Shown: positions 26,168-35,876 of the stretch, piece by piece
Position numbering within the stretch: the stretch's first letter is position 1
How the letters are laid out: the number at the start of each line of letters is the position of its first letter
From: an uncultured Bacteroidota bacterium
GTDB lineage: Bacteria > Bacteroidota > Bacteroidia > Chitinophagales > Chitinophagaceae
NCBI GenBank assembly: GCA_903824665.1
Contig: CAIJXT010000026.1
Location: 1 to 64,000 of the forward strand
Direction of reading: 5' to 3'
Length of the DNA stretch: 64,000 bases
Position numbers and translations under genes: made by a program
The notes under the pieces: model-generated
What the model saw: only the letters and a program-made list of their open reading frames with translations
Databases searched by the model: none
What the model was told of the DNA's origin: nothing

Positions 26168-27277
26168 TCAGGGCACCTGTATGGGTGTGTTGCGGCTTCG
26201 TATACGCTTCTGTTCCCATAGCCATGCTTCTCTGCTCACATTGCCATAGGTGAGAATACCGTCTGCCTGTTGTTGCAAACGCAAGTAGCTGTCGAAAATA
26301 TCTGATGTGTAGCTCGAAAAAAGTCCGTGGTATTTTTGGCTGATCTGATCCAGCGTATCAAGGTGTGCAATGGTAAGCATATTCAACTGTCCGGAAAAGT
26401 GTTTCGCCTGCGCTGAATCGTACCGGAACAATCTGTTGTTCGTATACAACCAAATATTGAGGTAAGCAGAATACCGGAACACGGGATCATCGGCCGCAGT
26501 AGCGACTGCATAGGCCAGCAGATTAGCATCTCCCTCTGCCGCAATGCCCGCCTGGTGAGCCATCTCATGGCAAACAGTGAACGGCATCATAAATACCGGA
26601 ATCCTTTTGGTGATCTGCCCCTCCGAGGTAAATGGATTGTAATAACCATCGATACCCATACGCTGCAAGAAATAGCCAAACAATGACCCCTTTATACCCA
26701 GGCCCCGGTCTTTTACTTTGCTGGTTGTGAACTCACGGTAATACACTAAGGCGCGATCATTGATATGACTGTAAGGCAAGGAAGAATATTGAGGGGCGTA
26801 CTGGTTAAGCCTGTCAACCAGAAACTTATTGAACGAGCCCAAAGCAGCGATTTCTCTGGCTTTCAAAGCCTTCCTTCCGCCCGACTTTTCTACTTTCAAG
26901 CCCCAACTCCGGGCCAGCGGTTCTTTGGAATAGTTAGCACCCCACCCTAACAGAAAAACCAAGTACACCATAAGGCCAGTATTGGCTACATTGAGCACCG
27001 ATCCAGCCAGCCGGTCTTTGTAAGCACCAAACTTCCGCACGAAGTATACCCACCTGGTAAGTGTTACCAGCAACCAAATACCACCAATAATATAAAGCAC
27101 ATCGCCAATACTAAATGGTACTGCGCCAAAAACAGTATGGCGCCCCGATTGGATAGACGGATAGATGTGATCGCTGTAGTATATTACGAAACCGGGAAAC
27201 TGAGTCAGAAAAAAAGAAAATACCCACAATATGGCTACCAACAACAATAGCACCCACATTTTAGATTTAATGGACAT
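26168..27277 (-). CDS. DUF3810 membrane protein with HExxH motif
   Basis: A 369-residue protein. Three hydrophobic helices occupy the N-terminal third (WVLLLLVAILWVFSFFL, SIGDVLYIIGGIWLLVTL, TGLMVYLVFLLGWGANY), followed by a soluble domain with FTVCHEMAHQAGIAAEGDANLLAY near residue 235: HEMAH is a zinc-metallopeptidase HExxH and the following E in AEGDAN could be the third ligand. This matches DUF3810. Substrate unknown. Convergent with the E1 gene, with a 9-bp stem (26151-26159/26194-26202) spanning the junction. Confidence 0.88.
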   Translation of the reverse strand: MSIKSKMWVLLLLVAILWVFSFFLTQFPGFVIYYSDHIYPSIQSGRHTVFGAVPFSIGDVLYIIGGIWLLVTLTRWVYFVRKFGAYKDRLAGSVLNVANTGLMVYLVFLLGWGANYSKEPLARSWGLKVEKSGGRKALKAREIAALGSFNKFLVDRLNQYAPQYSSLPYSHINDRALVYYREFTTSKVKDRGLGIKGSLFGYFLQRMGIDGYYNPFTSEGQITKRIPVFMMPFTVCHEMAHQAGIAAEGDANLLAYAVATAADDPVFRYSAYLNIWLYTNNRLFRYDSAQAKHFSGQLNMLTIAHLDTLDQISQKYHGLFSSYTSDIFDSYLRLQQQADGILTYGNVSREAWLWEQKRIRSRNTPIQVP

Positions 27278-27397
27278 AACACATCAAATATCAAATATCA
27301 AGGCAAGAATTCCAAAATCCGTTGTTGTAGCAAGAATCTGTCTATTAGAAAAACCGGCAAATTTTTGCGTTATTCGCAGGCAATTAGTCTTACAGCC

Positions 27398-27967
27398 TTG
27401 AACAATAAGAAAATCATCATTATCGCGGCACCCTCCGGATCGGGAAAAACTACGCTGGTAAAGCGATTGTTGGCAGCGAAAGACAACCTTGCCTTCTCTA
27501 TATCTGCATGCACCCGCACACCAAGACAAGGGGAATTACATGGCAAAGACTACTACTTCTATGACAAGGATACTTTTGTACGAATGATAGAAGAGGATGC
27601 TTTTGTGGAGTGGGAAATGGTTTATGCCGGCAAGTATTATGGCACCCTTAAAGAAGAACTGGAGCGGATATGGGCTCTTGATAAATATCCATTGATAGAT
27701 ATTGACGTAATGGGCGCATTGAGTGTGCGCGATAAATACCGGGATATTTGTCTTACCATTTTTATTGAAGCGCCATCGATAGAGGTACTGCGGGAACGCC
27801 TGATCGCCAGGGGCACTGAAACACCGCAAACACTGGAAGAACGGATCTCGAAAGCAGTAGATGAGCTTAAAGTAGCACCGGAGTTTGATAAAATTATTAT
27901 TAACGATGATCTGGAACGCGCTACTGAAGCACTGCTGCAAAATGTAGAATCGTTCCTTAATGAATAA
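27398..27967 (+). CDS. gmk: Guanylate kinase
   Basis: Phosphorylates GMP to GDP with ATP. The N-terminus NNKKIIIIAAPSGSGKTTL holds the P-loop; ACTRTPRQGELHGKDYYF is the GMP-binding region and ARGTETPQTLEERI the lid. I choose the TTG at 27398, which gives 189 residues and the canonical start; an earlier TTG at 27365 overlaps a near-consensus -7 box (AATTTTTG, 27360-27367) and adds eleven residues not seen in the family. No ATG is available near either position. Confidence 0.93.
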   Translation: MNNKKIIIIAAPSGSGKTTLVKRLLAAKDNLAFSISACTRTPRQGELHGKDYYFYDKDTFVRMIEEDAFVEWEMVYAGKYYGTLKEELERIWALDKYPLIDIDVMGALSVRDKYRDICLTIFIEAPSIEVLRERLIARGTETPQTLEERISKAVDELKVAPEFDKIIINDDLERATEALLQNVESFLNE

Positions 27968-28018
27968 TTCCGGTTTGTTTACCCTATCTTACATGTGTTT
28001 TTAGAAACTATTTAATTT

Positions 28019-28026
28019 TATTTTTG
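28019..28026 (+). promoter_or_regulatory. -7 promoter box for the TPR glycosyltransferase gene
   Basis: TATTTTTG, exact -7 consensus, 17 bases before ATG 28044. Confidence 0.45.
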
Positions 28027-28043
28027 GGTATCACTTCAATACA

Positions 28044-30362
28044 ATGGCCAAAAAACAACATACACAACCCACCCCGGTAACGAAACAACCCGAAAACCCT
28101 GTTGCAGAAGCCGCCGCACCTCCGGCGCCGGTATTCAATATGGGCGATATCAGATTCTGGCTGCTCGACTTCAAAGGACAGGCAATCATAGTGGCACTGC
28201 TTGCTTTTGCATTGTACTGCAACACTTTCAAACATGAGTTTGCACATGACGATGGTATTGTGATCGTAAAAAATGAGTTTGTGCTGGAAGGATTCAGCGG
28301 TATCAATGGCATACTTACCAAGGATGCCTACCATAGTTACTACCGCCAGCTACACACCACCAATCAGCTGAAGGGTGGCCGTTATCGCCCGCTCTCCATC
28401 ATTACCTTTGCAATAGAACAGCAATTTCTTGGTGCAGTAAAGGAGGAAAATGTAGATAGCGTCCTCAGCCAAACGATTTCTTATGGTGTATCAGGGCCTA
28501 ACCAGTTAAAACTGATACACAACATGAACGTACGCCACGTTTTTAATGTGCTGTGGTACATGCTTTCAGTAGTTATCTTGCTCTATTTCCTAAGATTCAT
28601 CATTTTCCCCAAATACCCGGGCATGGCTATGATAGCTGCTGTGCTGTTTACTGTGCATCCGGTACATACCGAAGTGGTTGCCAATGTGAAAAGCCGTGAT
28701 GAGATCATGTCGCTACTCTTTATGTGCCTCACATTCATCTTCGCGGTCAAGTACGAAGACAACAAGAAAAAGCTATGGACACTTGGTGCTGCATTATTCT
28801 GCTTCTTCCTTGCATTTCTCTCCAAAGAATATGCTATAACGATGTTGGCATTGTTACCCCTTGCCTTTTACCTTTTCAGAGGCTATTCAGTGTACAAAAG
28901 CATTTACACCATTTTGCCTTATGCTGTTATCGTAACGCTATATCTGGCCGTACGCCTTAATGCCATTGCACCATCTGGCGACGAAGCTGGTAGCAGCAAT
29001 GCGCTTCTGGATATGTTCCCGTTTTTGGGATTAGCGCTGGCTGGTGGCGCGCTGTATTTCTACATAAAGCCACAGAAAAGCGGCACTTCCGACTGGTCGC
29101 TGCTGGTGGGCAAATTGGTACCGTTCCTACCGTACTTTCTGCTGTCAGCTGCCTATTTGCAGCAGCGATTTGCAGCGCTGCCCGAGGTGATAGAAAGCGC
29201 AGGCAAAGAAGTGCTGAACAACCCTTATCTGTACGCAGAGGGCAATCAGAAACTCGCTACCGAGATTGGTGCAACGCTTTACTACCTGAAATTCCTGCTG
29301 TTTCCCCACCCGCTTTCAGCCGATTATTCATTCGCACAGATACCCTATATGGAGTTCACTGATCCTTTGGTATGGGCGTCGCTGCTGGTGCATGGTGCTA
29401 TCTTCTGGGCGATGTTCCGTTTCTTTCCGAAACGAAAACTTGCAGAGGCCGCAACACAGGGTAGCGGCATTATTGGCGAAGGCAAAGAGATTATGTGCTT
29501 TGCCATCGCGTTCTACATGCTGCATCTGCTCATGGTTAACAATCTGGTGTTTGATATTGGCGCCACATTAGGAGAACGCCTTATTTACCATTCGTCTGTT
29601 GGATTCGTTATTGTTGTTGCGTGGCTGCTGTACAAAGGCGCAGAGCGGGTACAACCGGTTGCAACCGGGTTTAAACTAGCGGGTGGTTTTGTGGTGCTTG
29701 TCGTAGCGCTAATGAGTTTTAAGACCATAGACCGCAACCGTGCATGGAAAAACGACAGTACGCTGTTCAGCACAGACATAAAAACGGTGCCAAACAGCGT
29801 GTTGGTTAACGCTAATGTGGCAGCGTCATATATAACCCTGGCCGACTATGAGAAAACGAAAGAAGGACGCGAAAAATATTTGCGCGACGCTATCGGCATT
29901 CTGGATCATACGCTGTCTATACACCGCAAATTCGTTGCAGCATTCCTCAACCGTGGCATAGCATGGTACAAAATGGGCGATATCGAAAAGACAGCAGCCA
30001 ATATCGACACAGTGCGGCAACTGTACCCCACCTACCCTACGCTGCCGGGCATGTACAAGCTGATCTGCGATCACTACCTGAAAGTGGGATGGGAAGAATA
30101 CGGCAAGTTTGGTAAGTACACCGAGGCAATCGAGGTCTATAAAAAGGGATTAAAAATTGACTCTAACAATGTGGACCTGTGGTACAACATGGGTGGAGCA
30201 TACTATACCAGCAATCAGCCAAATGAAGCGATATATGCTTTTCAGCGCGCACTCAAAATTCAGCCGGGTAACGCTCAGGCTCAGGCTGGCATTAACGCCT
30301 CTATTCAACTGCTGAATGGTGGTGCGGTAAATCCGCCAACTGGTCAGGTAAAAAATAAATAA
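28044..30362 (+). CDS. TMTC-like membrane protein with C-terminal TPR repeats
   Basis: A 772-residue polytopic membrane protein. After a Pro/Ala-rich cytosolic N-terminus come about 10-12 helices. FAHDDGIVIVKNEFV (the DD motif of GT-C O-mannosyltransferases in the first loop) and GRYRPLSIITFAIEQQF with HPVHTEVVANVKSRDEIMS are shared with TMTC/PMT-like proteins. The C-terminal 200 residues contain tetratricopeptide repeats (AFLNRGIAWYKMGDIEKTAANID; NVDLWYNMGGAYYTSNQPNEAIYAFQRALKI). Likely an O-glycosyltransferase acting on exported proteins; donor and target unknown. The Met at 28044 is preceded by a -7 box. Confidence 0.85.
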   Translation: MAKKQHTQPTPVTKQPENPVAEAAAPPAPVFNMGDIRFWLLDFKGQAIIVALLAFALYCNTFKHEFAHDDGIVIVKNEFVLEGFSGINGILTKDAYHSYYRQLHTTNQLKGGRYRPLSIITFAIEQQFLGAVKEENVDSVLSQTISYGVSGPNQLKLIHNMNVRHVFNVLWYMLSVVILLYFLRFIIFPKYPGMAMIAAVLFTVHPVHTEVVANVKSRDEIMSLLFMCLTFIFAVKYEDNKKKLWTLGAALFCFFLAFLSKEYAITMLALLPLAFYLFRGYSVYKSIYTILPYAVIVTLYLAVRLNAIAPSGDEAGSSNALLDMFPFLGLALAGGALYFYIKPQKSGTSDWSLLVGKLVPFLPYFLLSAAYLQQRFAALPEVIESAGKEVLNNPYLYAEGNQKLATEIGATLYYLKFLLFPHPLSADYSFAQIPYMEFTDPLVWASLLVHGAIFWAMFRFFPKRKLAEAATQGSGIIGEGKEIMCFAIAFYMLHLLMVNNLVFDIGATLGERLIYHSSVGFVIVVAWLLYKGAERVQPVATGFKLAGGFVVLVVALMSFKTIDRNRAWKNDSTLFSTDIKTVPNSVLVNANVAASYITLADYEKTKEGREKYLRDAIGILDHTLSIHRKFVAAFLNRGIAWYKMGDIEKTAANIDTVRQLYPTYPTLPGMYKLICDHYLKVGWEEYGKFGKYTEAIEVYKKGLKIDSNNVDLWYNMGGAYYTSNQPNEAIYAFQRALKIQPGNAQAQAGINASIQLLNGGAVNPPTGQVKNK

Positions 30363-30371
30363 AGATTGTTG

Positions 30372-30788
30372 CTACTCGGCTGCCCGGTTCTCCTTTTCCC
30401 GGGCAGCCGAAAGCTCGTCCAGCATCTCTGCTGTAAGCGGTTTGGGTAGGAATTTGTCTACAATCTTGTAATTTCTGGCTGTTGTAAAATCTTCATCATT
30501 CAGCGTTGACGACATGATGTAGAATACGGAACTGCGTGTGAGCTGAGACTGCAGCCTCAAATACCTATCCAGAAAATCAAAGCCGGTCATCAAAGGCATT
30601 TGTATATCCAGAAATATCAATTCCGGCAAATTTTCCGGTATTGCTGCATTCAATTCCAGATGATCGAGCGCCTCCTGACCTGAACTAAAACACAATACCT
30701 GCCTGGCAAAGGCTGCCCGCCTGATCAGCATTTCCGATATCAGCCGCTCCAACGGCGAGTCGTCAATGATGAATACCAGGTCGAACAT
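30372..30788 (-). CDS. Single-domain response regulator (CheY-like)
   Basis: A 138-residue receiver domain with no output domain. The acidic pocket is IIDD (Asp9-Asp10), the phosphoacceptor is Asp61 in FLDIQMP, the Ser/Thr switch is in MSST and the Lys in FLPKPL. A partner kinase is not adjacent. The codons for the C-terminus (AAREKENRAAE) contain a 12-bp perfect hairpin (30376-30410) shared with the gene end. Confidence 0.92.
   Translation of the reverse strand: MFDLVFIIDDSPLERLISEMLIRRAAFARQVLCFSSGQEALDHLELNAAIPENLPELIFLDIQMPLMTGFDFLDRYLRLQSQLTRSSVFYIMSSTLNDEDFTTARNYKIVDKFLPKPLTAEMLDELSAAREKENRAAE
30376..30410. terminator. Perfect hairpin inside the 3' end of the response regulator gene
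   Basis: TCGGCTGCCCGG pairs with CCGGGCAGCCGA, a 12-bp GC-rich stem with an 11-base loop, lying within the last coding codons of the minus-strand gene and 14 bases past the stop of the plus-strand TPR gene. It may terminate the plus-strand transcript; no T-run is present. Confidence 0.45.
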
Positions 30789-31510
30789 AGTAACGATATT
30801 GTTGAATTTGGAGTTAAAAAAGTATCTAAGTTCAGGTGTTTAGTATCGAATTGACAATAGCAACTACATCAATACTTTAGGTCTGAAAAGCTGGCACGCA
30901 CTCAAAAAATCCAAATAACAACCTTGTGTAGCGCTGCCGGCAAATACTGTATTAATACACTATTTCAATTAAGACTGCAAAGGTAAAACAAATAGATGGG
31001 GCTTTTCTATTCCCAATTCAACAATTTTCATGTAAATAAATATTCATACATTAACCCTTTCCTCACACTGTGCACCTACAGATTTGTTGCCTCAGAAAAT
31101 GTCGACGAAGGCCGCAGAACAAGATTGTATTTTTCGCCACAACTCAACGCTGTTTTTCCACAGTGTGTGCATATCATTTCGCCGGTAGTTTTGAGTAAGG
31201 GGGTACATTTGTTTTGTTATCGGGTTCCTAAGCAGTAGTACTGTGATGAAGTAATGGGAAGCCGGTTTTTTGTCTGGCACCAGCCCCGAAGCATTGTTTC
31301 TGATGTAGTAATACATGCAAGTTTTGGAGGGTCTGCGCGCCAAAAAGATGATCAGCAACGTTAGCTGACAGCACCTAAAGACAACTGAAAACCGACTTAC
31401 CAAAATACCTGCCCCGTTCACGGTAACTACCCTAGGTGGAAGAGTAATTAACATTAACTGGTTAGCTGCCCTACCGGGTATTGCTCAAGCAAGAAAATAA
31501 ATAAGTGACT
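30789..31510. other. Long intergenic region and probable nrdB leader
   Basis: About 720 bases without a credible gene. The left part, to about 31200, is AT-rich and holds an inverted pair CACACTGTG (31064-31072) and CACAGTGTG (31159-31167). A -7 box at 31204-31211 would give a leader of nearly 300 bases before nrdB. The leader contains GGGAAGCCGG...TCTGGC, a short stem vaguely like a cobalamin riboswitch core, but a proper B12 box is not visible. Confidence 0.5.
31204..31211 (+). promoter_or_regulatory. -7 promoter box, candidate start of the nrdBA transcript
   Basis: TACATTTG, exact -7 consensus, 299 bases before the nrdB ATG. No second exact box nearer the gene was noticed. Confidence 0.4.
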
Positions 31511-32476
31511 ATGCAGGAAGAAATACTTTTAAAAGAAAATAAAGACCGCTTTGTGATTCTCCCGATCAACTACCCGAGGGTATGGGAAATGTACAAAAAA
31601 CACGAAGCCAGCTTCTGGACCGCTGAGGAAATAGACCTCGGTGATGATCAGAAACACTGGGACGGTCTGAATGATGGAGAGCGTCACTTTATATCGCATG
31701 TGCTTGCATTTTTTGCAGCCAGCGATGGCATCGTTAACGAAAATCTGGCGGTGAACTTCATGAGCGAAGTCCAATTGCCAGAGGCACGCTGTTTCTATGG
31801 ATTCCAGATCATGATGGAGAATATCCACTCTGAAACCTATGCCCTGCTGATAGATACTTACATCAAAGACCCCAAAGAAAAACACAGGCTGTTTCATGCC
31901 ATTGATACGGTGCCAGGTGTGACCAGAAAAGCAGAATGGGCATTGCGCTGGATCAAAAATGGCTCGTTTGCAGAACGCCTGGTTGCGTTTGCAGCGGTTG
32001 AAGGCATATTTTTCAGCGGTAGCTTCTGCTCCATATTCTGGCTGAAAAAACGCGGCCTTATGCCGGGACTTACTTTCAGCAACGAACTCATAAGCCGTGA
32101 TGAAGGTATGCACTGCGAGTTTGCCTGCCTGCTCTACAGCATGTTGCAAAACAAGCTTTCGCAGCAACAGGTATATGACATCATCTGCGAAGCTGTAACT
32201 ATAGAGAAAGAATTTGTAACAGAAGCGATCCCGGTAGACCTGATCGGTATGAACGCCAAACTGATGCAACAATACATAGAGTTTGTGGCAGACAGGTGGA
32301 TAGACGAACTGGGATACCCGAAAGTGTACAATGCCACCAACCCTTTCGACTTTATGGAAATGATTTCGCTGCAGGGAAAAACCAACTTCTTCGAGAAGCG
32401 TGTAGGAGACTACCAGAAAGCAGGCGTGATAAATGGTGCGGCATCGCAGAGCTTTTCGCTCGATGAGGATTTTTAA
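31511..32476 (+). CDS. nrdB: Class Ia ribonucleotide reductase, small (R2) subunit
   Basis: Diiron-tyrosyl radical subunit that drives nucleotide reduction. The 321-residue sequence is of the eukaryote-like R2 type: [28 protein letters not shown] is visible with the radical Tyr of CFYGFQ and the iron ligands of [17 protein letters not shown] carries further ligands, and the acidic tail SFSLDEDF ends in the C-terminal peptide that docks on NrdA. Start ATG 31511 follows an in-frame GTG (31505). nrdA follows 116 bases later on the same strand. Confidence 0.95.
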   Translation: MQEEILLKENKDRFVILPINYPRVWEMYKKHEASFWTAEEIDLGDDQKHWDGLNDGERHFISHVLAFFAASDGIVNENLAVNFMSEVQLPEARCFYGFQIMMENIHSETYALLIDTYIKDPKEKHRLFHAIDTVPGVTRKAEWALRWIKNGSFAERLVAFAAVEGIFFSGSFCSIFWLKKRGLMPGLTFSNELISRDEGMHCEFACLLYSMLQNKLSQQQVYDIICEAVTIEKEFVTEAIPVDLIGMNAKLMQQYIEFVADRWIDELGYPKVYNATNPFDFMEMISLQGKTNFFEKRVGDYQKAGVINGAASQSFSLDEDF

Positions 32477-32498
32477 AAAGGCATGCCGGTTCCAACTA

Positions 32499-32570
32499 CT
32501 ATCGACTAACGACTATATACTATCGACTAAATACTAACTACTATCAACTAACTACTGATTACCAATTACC
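32499..32570 (+). repeat. Low-complexity ACTA/CTAA repeats between nrdB and nrdA
   Basis: The gap holds degenerate copies of ACTATCGACTAA (two close copies, then CTATCAACTAACTACT) followed by ATTACCAATTACCAAA. The strand is almost free of G. It sits in a probable operon gap, so it may be a translational or folding spacer. Confidence 0.6.
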
Positions 32571-32592
32571 AAAATTTCAAATTCCCAACAAT

Positions 32593-34986
32593 ATGTACGT
32601 AATAAAAAGAAACGGCAAAAAGGAAAGCGTAAAGTTTGACAAAATAACCGCACGCATAGAGAAACTGTCGTACAGCCTCAACAGGGCTGTGAATGTGATA
32701 GACGTGGCCAAAAAAGTGATTGAAGGGCTGTACGATGGTGTATACACAACTGAGCTCGACAATCTGGCGGCCGAGACCGCTGCGTCGCTCACCATCAAGC
32801 ACCCCGATTATGCACTGCTGGCAAGCCGCATAGCGATCAGCAACCTGCACAAAAACACAACAAAATCGTTTTCTGAAACCATGCGCCGTCTGTACAACTG
32901 TACCGATGCTACCAGCGGGCGTAAAATGCCACTGCTGGCCGACGATGTCATGGAGATCATAGAAGCAAATGCAGAACTGCTGGACAGTTCTATCATTTAC
33001 GACCGCGATTTCGGTTTCGACTATTTTGGTTTCAAAACACTTGAGAAATCTTACCTGCTGCGCCTGGACGGCAAAGTAGTAGAGCGCCCACAGCATATGT
33101 TCATGCGCGTGGCTATCGGTATCCACAAGCAGGATATCACGAGCGCGCTGGAGACCTACAACCTGATGAGCGAGCGGTGGTTCACACATGCTACCCCTAC
33201 CCTGTTCAATGCAGGCACTCCCAAACCACAGATGTCATCGTGCTTTCTGCTGACCATGAAAGACGATAGCATAGAAGGTATATACGATACACTGAAGCAA
33301 ACAGCAAAGATATCCCAGAGTGCAGGCGGCATAGGTCTGGCTATTCATAATGTACGCGCCACCGGCAGCTATATTGGCGGCACCAATGGCACCAGCAATG
33401 GCCTCATACCCATGCTGCGCGTGTTCAACGACACTGCCCGCTACGTAGATCAGGGTGGTGGTAAGCGCAAGGGTGCATTTGCAATATACCTGGAACCATG
33501 GCATGCCGATGTATTTGAGTTCCTCGATATCCGCAAGAACCACGGCAAAGAAGAACTGCGTGCACGGGATCTGTTCAACGCCCTATGGATACCTGATCTG
33601 TTTATGAAACGTGTGGAGGAAAACACCACATGGAGTCTGTTTTGCCCCAACGAAGCACCCGGACTCTCTGATTGTCATGGTGCAGAATTTGAAAAGCTGT
33701 ATACTCAATACGAGGCAGAGGGACGCGCCAGAAAAACGATCAAAGCACAGGAATTGTGGTTTGCAATATTGGAGGCACAGATCGAAACCGGCACACCGTA
33801 CCTGCTGTATAAAGACGCTGCCAATGGCAAAAGCAACCAACAGAATCTGGGCACCATCAAAAGCAGCAACCTGTGCACCGAGATTATAGAGTATACAAGC
33901 CCCGATGAGGTAGCGGTGTGCAATCTTGCATCTATTGCATTGCCACGGTTTGTACAGAATGGCAATTTCAACTTCGAGAAGCTGTACGAAGTTACTTACC
34001 ACATCACCAACAATCTGAACAGAATTATCGACAACAACTACTACCCTGTTGACGAAGCACGCACCTCCAACCTCCGCCACCGCCCCATAGGCCTGGGTGT
34101 GCAGGGCCTTGCAGATGCGTTCATACTTATGCGCCTGCCATTCGAAAGCGACATGGCTAAGCTGCTGAACAAAAACATTTTTGAAACTATCTATTTCGCA
34201 GCCATGACTGCGAGCAAAGACCTCGCAATAGCACAGGGTGCTTACGAAACATTCCCCGGATCACCGCTATCTAAAGGCCAGTTTCAGTTCGACCTGTGGA
34301 ATGTACAGCCAAGCGACAGATACGATTGGGAGTCGCTGCGTGCAGAGGTAATGACACATGGCGTGCGCAACTCACTGCTCGTAGCACCGATGCCTACAGC
34401 GTCTACATCGCAGATACTGGGCAACAATGAGTGCTTTGAGCCATACACCTCCAATATTTACACCCGCAGGGTACTGAGCGGCGAGTTTATCATCGTAAAC
34501 AAACACCTGCTGAAAGATCTGGCGGAGTTGGGCCTGTGGAACAACACCATTAAGAACAGCATTATCAAAGCCAATGGCTCTATACAGCACATCAGCGAGA
34601 TACCGGCAAACATCAAGGAGCTTTACAAAACGGTGTGGGAAATAAAACAACGCAATCTGATAGATATGGCCGCAGACAGGGGTGCATATATCTGCCAGTC
34701 GCAGTCGCTCAATCTGTTTGTAGACAGCCCTACCATGTCCAAGCTAACTTCTATGCACTTCTACGCATGGAAGAAGGGCCTGAAGACCGGCATGTACTAT
34801 CTGCGCTCGCAGGCAGCATCGCAGGCCGTACAATTTACAGTAGAGAAACAAGGCAGCCAGGAAATCGAGCCGGTATTGCCATCAAGCGAGCCCAAAGCAG
34901 TCGCCGATGAAACCGACGATATCACCACCGAATATGCAGGTCCCACCTGTACTATGGAGGAGGGTTGTGTGACTTGCAGCTCGTAG
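32593..34986 (+). CDS. nrdA: Class Ia ribonucleotide reductase, large (R1) subunit
   Basis: Catalytic subunit reducing ribonucleoside diphosphates. Residues 1-90 form an ATP-cone ([18 protein letters not shown]), so allosteric overall activity control is likely. The barrel contains [20 protein letters not shown] (first active-site Cys), [12 protein letters not shown] with CNLASIALP, and the loop [20 protein letters not shown]. The C-terminus ends EEGCVTCSS, the mobile Cys pair for re-reduction by thioredoxin/glutaredoxin. 797 residues, normal. It shares a transcript with nrdB, and a strong terminator follows. Confidence 0.96.
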   Translation: MYVIKRNGKKESVKFDKITARIEKLSYSLNRAVNVIDVAKKVIEGLYDGVYTTELDNLAAETAASLTIKHPDYALLASRIAISNLHKNTTKSFSETMRRLYNCTDATSGRKMPLLADDVMEIIEANAELLDSSIIYDRDFGFDYFGFKTLEKSYLLRLDGKVVERPQHMFMRVAIGIHKQDITSALETYNLMSERWFTHATPTLFNAGTPKPQMSSCFLLTMKDDSIEGIYDTLKQTAKISQSAGGIGLAIHNVRATGSYIGGTNGTSNGLIPMLRVFNDTARYVDQGGGKRKGAFAIYLEPWHADVFEFLDIRKNHGKEELRARDLFNALWIPDLFMKRVEENTTWSLFCPNEAPGLSDCHGAEFEKLYTQYEAEGRARKTIKAQELWFAILEAQIETGTPYLLYKDAANGKSNQQNLGTIKSSNLCTEIIEYTSPDEVAVCNLASIALPRFVQNGNFNFEKLYEVTYHITNNLNRIIDNNYYPVDEARTSNLRHRPIGLGVQGLADAFILMRLPFESDMAKLLNKNIFETIYFAAMTASKDLAIAQGAYETFPGSPLSKGQFQFDLWNVQPSDRYDWESLRAEVMTHGVRNSLLVAPMPTASTSQILGNNECFEPYTSNIYTRRVLSGEFIIVNKHLLKDLAELGLWNNTIKNSIIKANGSIQHISEIPANIKELYKTVWEIKQRNLIDMAADRGAYICQSQSLNLFVDSPTMSKLTSMHFYAWKKGLKTGMYYLRSQAASQAVQFTVEKQGSQEIEPVLPSSEPKAVADETDDITTEYAGPTCTMEEGCVTCSS

Positions 34987-35011
34987 AGTTGCTCACAAGT
35001 ATTTTAATCTT

Positions 35012-35045
35012 ATGCCACGCCTTCAAAAGCGTGGCATTTTTTTTG
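35012..35045 (+). terminator. Rho-independent terminator of nrdA
   Basis: ATGCCACGC (35012-35020) pairs with GCGTGGCAT (35029-35037) around CTTCAAAA, followed by eight T. It lies 26 bases past the nrdA stop. Confidence 0.92.
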
Positions 35046-35282
35046 AATGATCCTATTCACCACTCCCGGAATAGCATCCAGCACCAAAAATCAAGAAGTC
35101 AACTGCTTCAAATTATCCGTTTCATTACGGGACAACAACGCATTTTTGAGCTAGCCGCAAATAAGTATGAGCAGCAACAGGACGGAAACCCAGGCTAAAC
35201 AGGGTCTCTAGCTTTACCAGGCAATAAAGCATTTGATTTTTAGTCCCCTATCCTGCCAGCAACACATATGTCCGCAACTGCT

Positions 35283-35290
35283 TACATTTG
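35283..35290 (+). promoter_or_regulatory. -7 promoter box for fluC
   Basis: TACATTTG, exact -7 consensus, 29 bases before the TTG start at 35320. Upstream, from the nrdA terminator to here (about 235 bases), I see no gene, riboswitch or repeat. Confidence 0.5.
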
Positions 35291-35319
35291 TAGCAGGTCA
35301 TCAAAAAAACCAACTTAAG

Positions 35320-35697
35320 TTGAATATCAGGACATTGTTACTGGTGGGAATAGGAGGTGCTGCCGGCAGCATGGTTCGTTTCATGATATCAGGCATTGTG
35401 GCCAGAGCCGGGAACATGCAACTACCGGTAGCCACTTTTGGTATCAATATTGCAGGGTCTTTCCTTATCGGGCTACTGTTTGGTCTTTCCATTCGCGAAA
35501 ACTCCGCATTGTCTCAGCCAATGATGCTGTTGCTGGCCACTGGTTTCTGTGGAGGATTCACCACTTTTTCTGCATTCGCCCTCGAAAACATCAACCTGCT
35601 TCAGAAGGGCGCACCGCTTACAGCCATGGGATATTCGATAGCCAGCGTGGTATGCGGGCTCCTTTTTTGCCGTCTGGGTTTGTGGCTGGCAGCATAG
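35320..35697 (+). CDS. fluC: Fluoride ion channel FluC (CrcB)
   Basis: A 125-residue, four-helix membrane channel exporting fluoride. Family signatures are GGAAGSMVRF, FGINIAGSFLIGLLFG (Asn of the pore) and GFCGGFTTFSAFALEN (the GGFTTFS motif with the Phe box). The start is a TTG at 35320, since the frame upstream has no ATG and the -7 box lies at 35283-35290. The length matches a single-domain FluC, which works as an antiparallel dimer. Confidence 0.93.
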   Translation: MNIRTLLLVGIGGAAGSMVRFMISGIVARAGNMQLPVATFGINIAGSFLIGLLFGLSIRENSALSQPMMLLLATGFCGGFTTFSAFALENINLLQKGAPLTAMGYSIASVVCGLLFCRLGLWLAA

Positions 35698-35876
35698 CAA
35701 CCACACATCTTCTTTGCTATAGCGAATAGTAAATAAATCTTATCGGCAAATAGGTGCAAACTACCGGATAGTACGTAAATTAGTATTGAACAATAAATTC
35801 GCTGTACCAGACCCGTACCACCGGATTTTTACCGGATTCTGGTAATTGACTGATAAATCTGACCTTTGCTATAGAT

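Noticed and set aside
27275-27300. ATCAAATATCAAATATCAA direct repeat before gmk
   Set aside because: A short AT-rich tandem motif of under 20 bases between divergent genes; no function suggested.
27365-27397. Upstream TTG start for gmk
   Set aside because: It overlaps a near-consensus -7 box and adds residues not found in guanylate kinases.
31256-31340. Definite cobalamin riboswitch in the nrdB leader
   Set aside because: GGTGAA loop, CCCGCNACTG and B12 box are not properly present; only mentioned as a weak possibility.
31092-31454. Minus-strand open frame in the nrdB leader
   Set aside because: Composition is random, with no domain, and it lies across the probable promoter; treated as non-coding.
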